Assembly (NCBI GenBank): GCA_000715635.1
Contig: KL569194.1
Location: 2,768-9,011 of the forward strand
Length of the DNA stretch: 6,244 bases
Reading direction: 5' to 3'
Source of the DNA: Streptomyces violaceus
GTDB lineage: Bacteria > Actinomycetota > Actinomycetes > Streptomycetales > Streptomycetaceae
The translations under genes were made by a program, and so were the position numbers. This document shows positions 6,165-6,244 of this stretch, piece by piece. Numbering within the stretch: the stretch's first letter is position 1; the number at the start of each line of letters is the position of its first letter. The notes under the pieces were generated by a model. That model worked only from the letters and a program-made list of their open reading frames with translations, made no database searches and was not told where the DNA came from.

Positions 6165-6244
6165 ATGCTGGACATCGCCGAGGAGCTCAACCGGTGGGTC
6201 GAGCAGGGCCGTGACTTCGCCGTGGCCACCGTGGTGGCCGTCGG
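6165..6244 (+). CDS. XdhC/CoxI-family molybdenum-cofactor maturation factor, N-terminal fragment
   Basis: Only 26 complete codons are in the window. The peptide starts MLDIAEELNRWVEQGRDFAV and continues ATVVAV before the edge. The pattern 'amphipathic helix, then G+.FALATVV.V.G' is the usual beginning of XdhC/CoxI proteins. In Rhodobacter, XdhC binds molybdenum cofactor, protects its sulfurated form and hands it to xanthine dehydrogenase; the B. subtilis counterpart is PucA. Its place in the same cluster supports that role. Because the Rossmann-like C-terminal half is not visible, the call rests on a short match plus context. It is not the iron-sulfur subunit that carries the name xdhC in E. 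coli. Confidence 0.8.
   Translation, partial: MLDIAEELNRWVEQGRDFAVATVVAV

Overview
The window is high-GC DNA. Codons in the genes strongly prefer G or C at the third position, and genes are packed with short gaps or overlaps. This, with the protein sequences, suggests an actinomycete, most likely Streptomyces or a close relative; I inferred that from sequence character, not from a database match. The content is a purine-catabolism locus built around a three-subunit xanthine dehydrogenase. Nothing in it looks like a mobile element, CRISPR array, tRNA or rRNA.

Layout. Positions 1-291 (minus strand) hold the first 97 codons of a PucR-family regulator. Positions 292-668 are a 377-base divergent regulatory region with clustered direct and inverted repeats and one possible 22-codon leader ORF. 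On the plus strand follow the FAD subunit (669-1559), the double [2Fe-2S] subunit (1559-2140) and the molybdopterin subunit (2143-4539). The first pair overlaps by one base and the second is separated by two bases, so the three subunits are almost certainly one translationally coupled unit. A 119-base gap with a strong hairpin follows, then an NCS2-family purine permease of the AzgA type (4659-6113). The window ends in the first 26 codons of an XdhC/CoxI-type maturation factor (6165 onward).

How the parts fit. The permease would bring in hypoxanthine, guanine, adenine or a related purine. The heterotrimeric enzyme oxidises hypoxanthine to xanthine and xanthine to urate, passing electrons from the molybdenum centre through two [2Fe-2S] clusters to FAD. 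The XdhC-like factor would help load sulfurated molybdenum cofactor. The PucR-type regulator would sense a purine-pathway signal and control the divergent operon. Key residues are present in the molybdenum subunit: E267 and R375 (matching the two purine-contacting residues of mammalian xanthine oxidoreductase) and catalytic E758.

The system itself is a known one. The less ordinary points are the repeat-rich control region, an insertion of about 40 residues with an extra Cys pair between the two iron-sulfur domains, a possible terminator with alternative folds ahead of the permease, and a small hairpin that could cover the permease ribosome-binding site.
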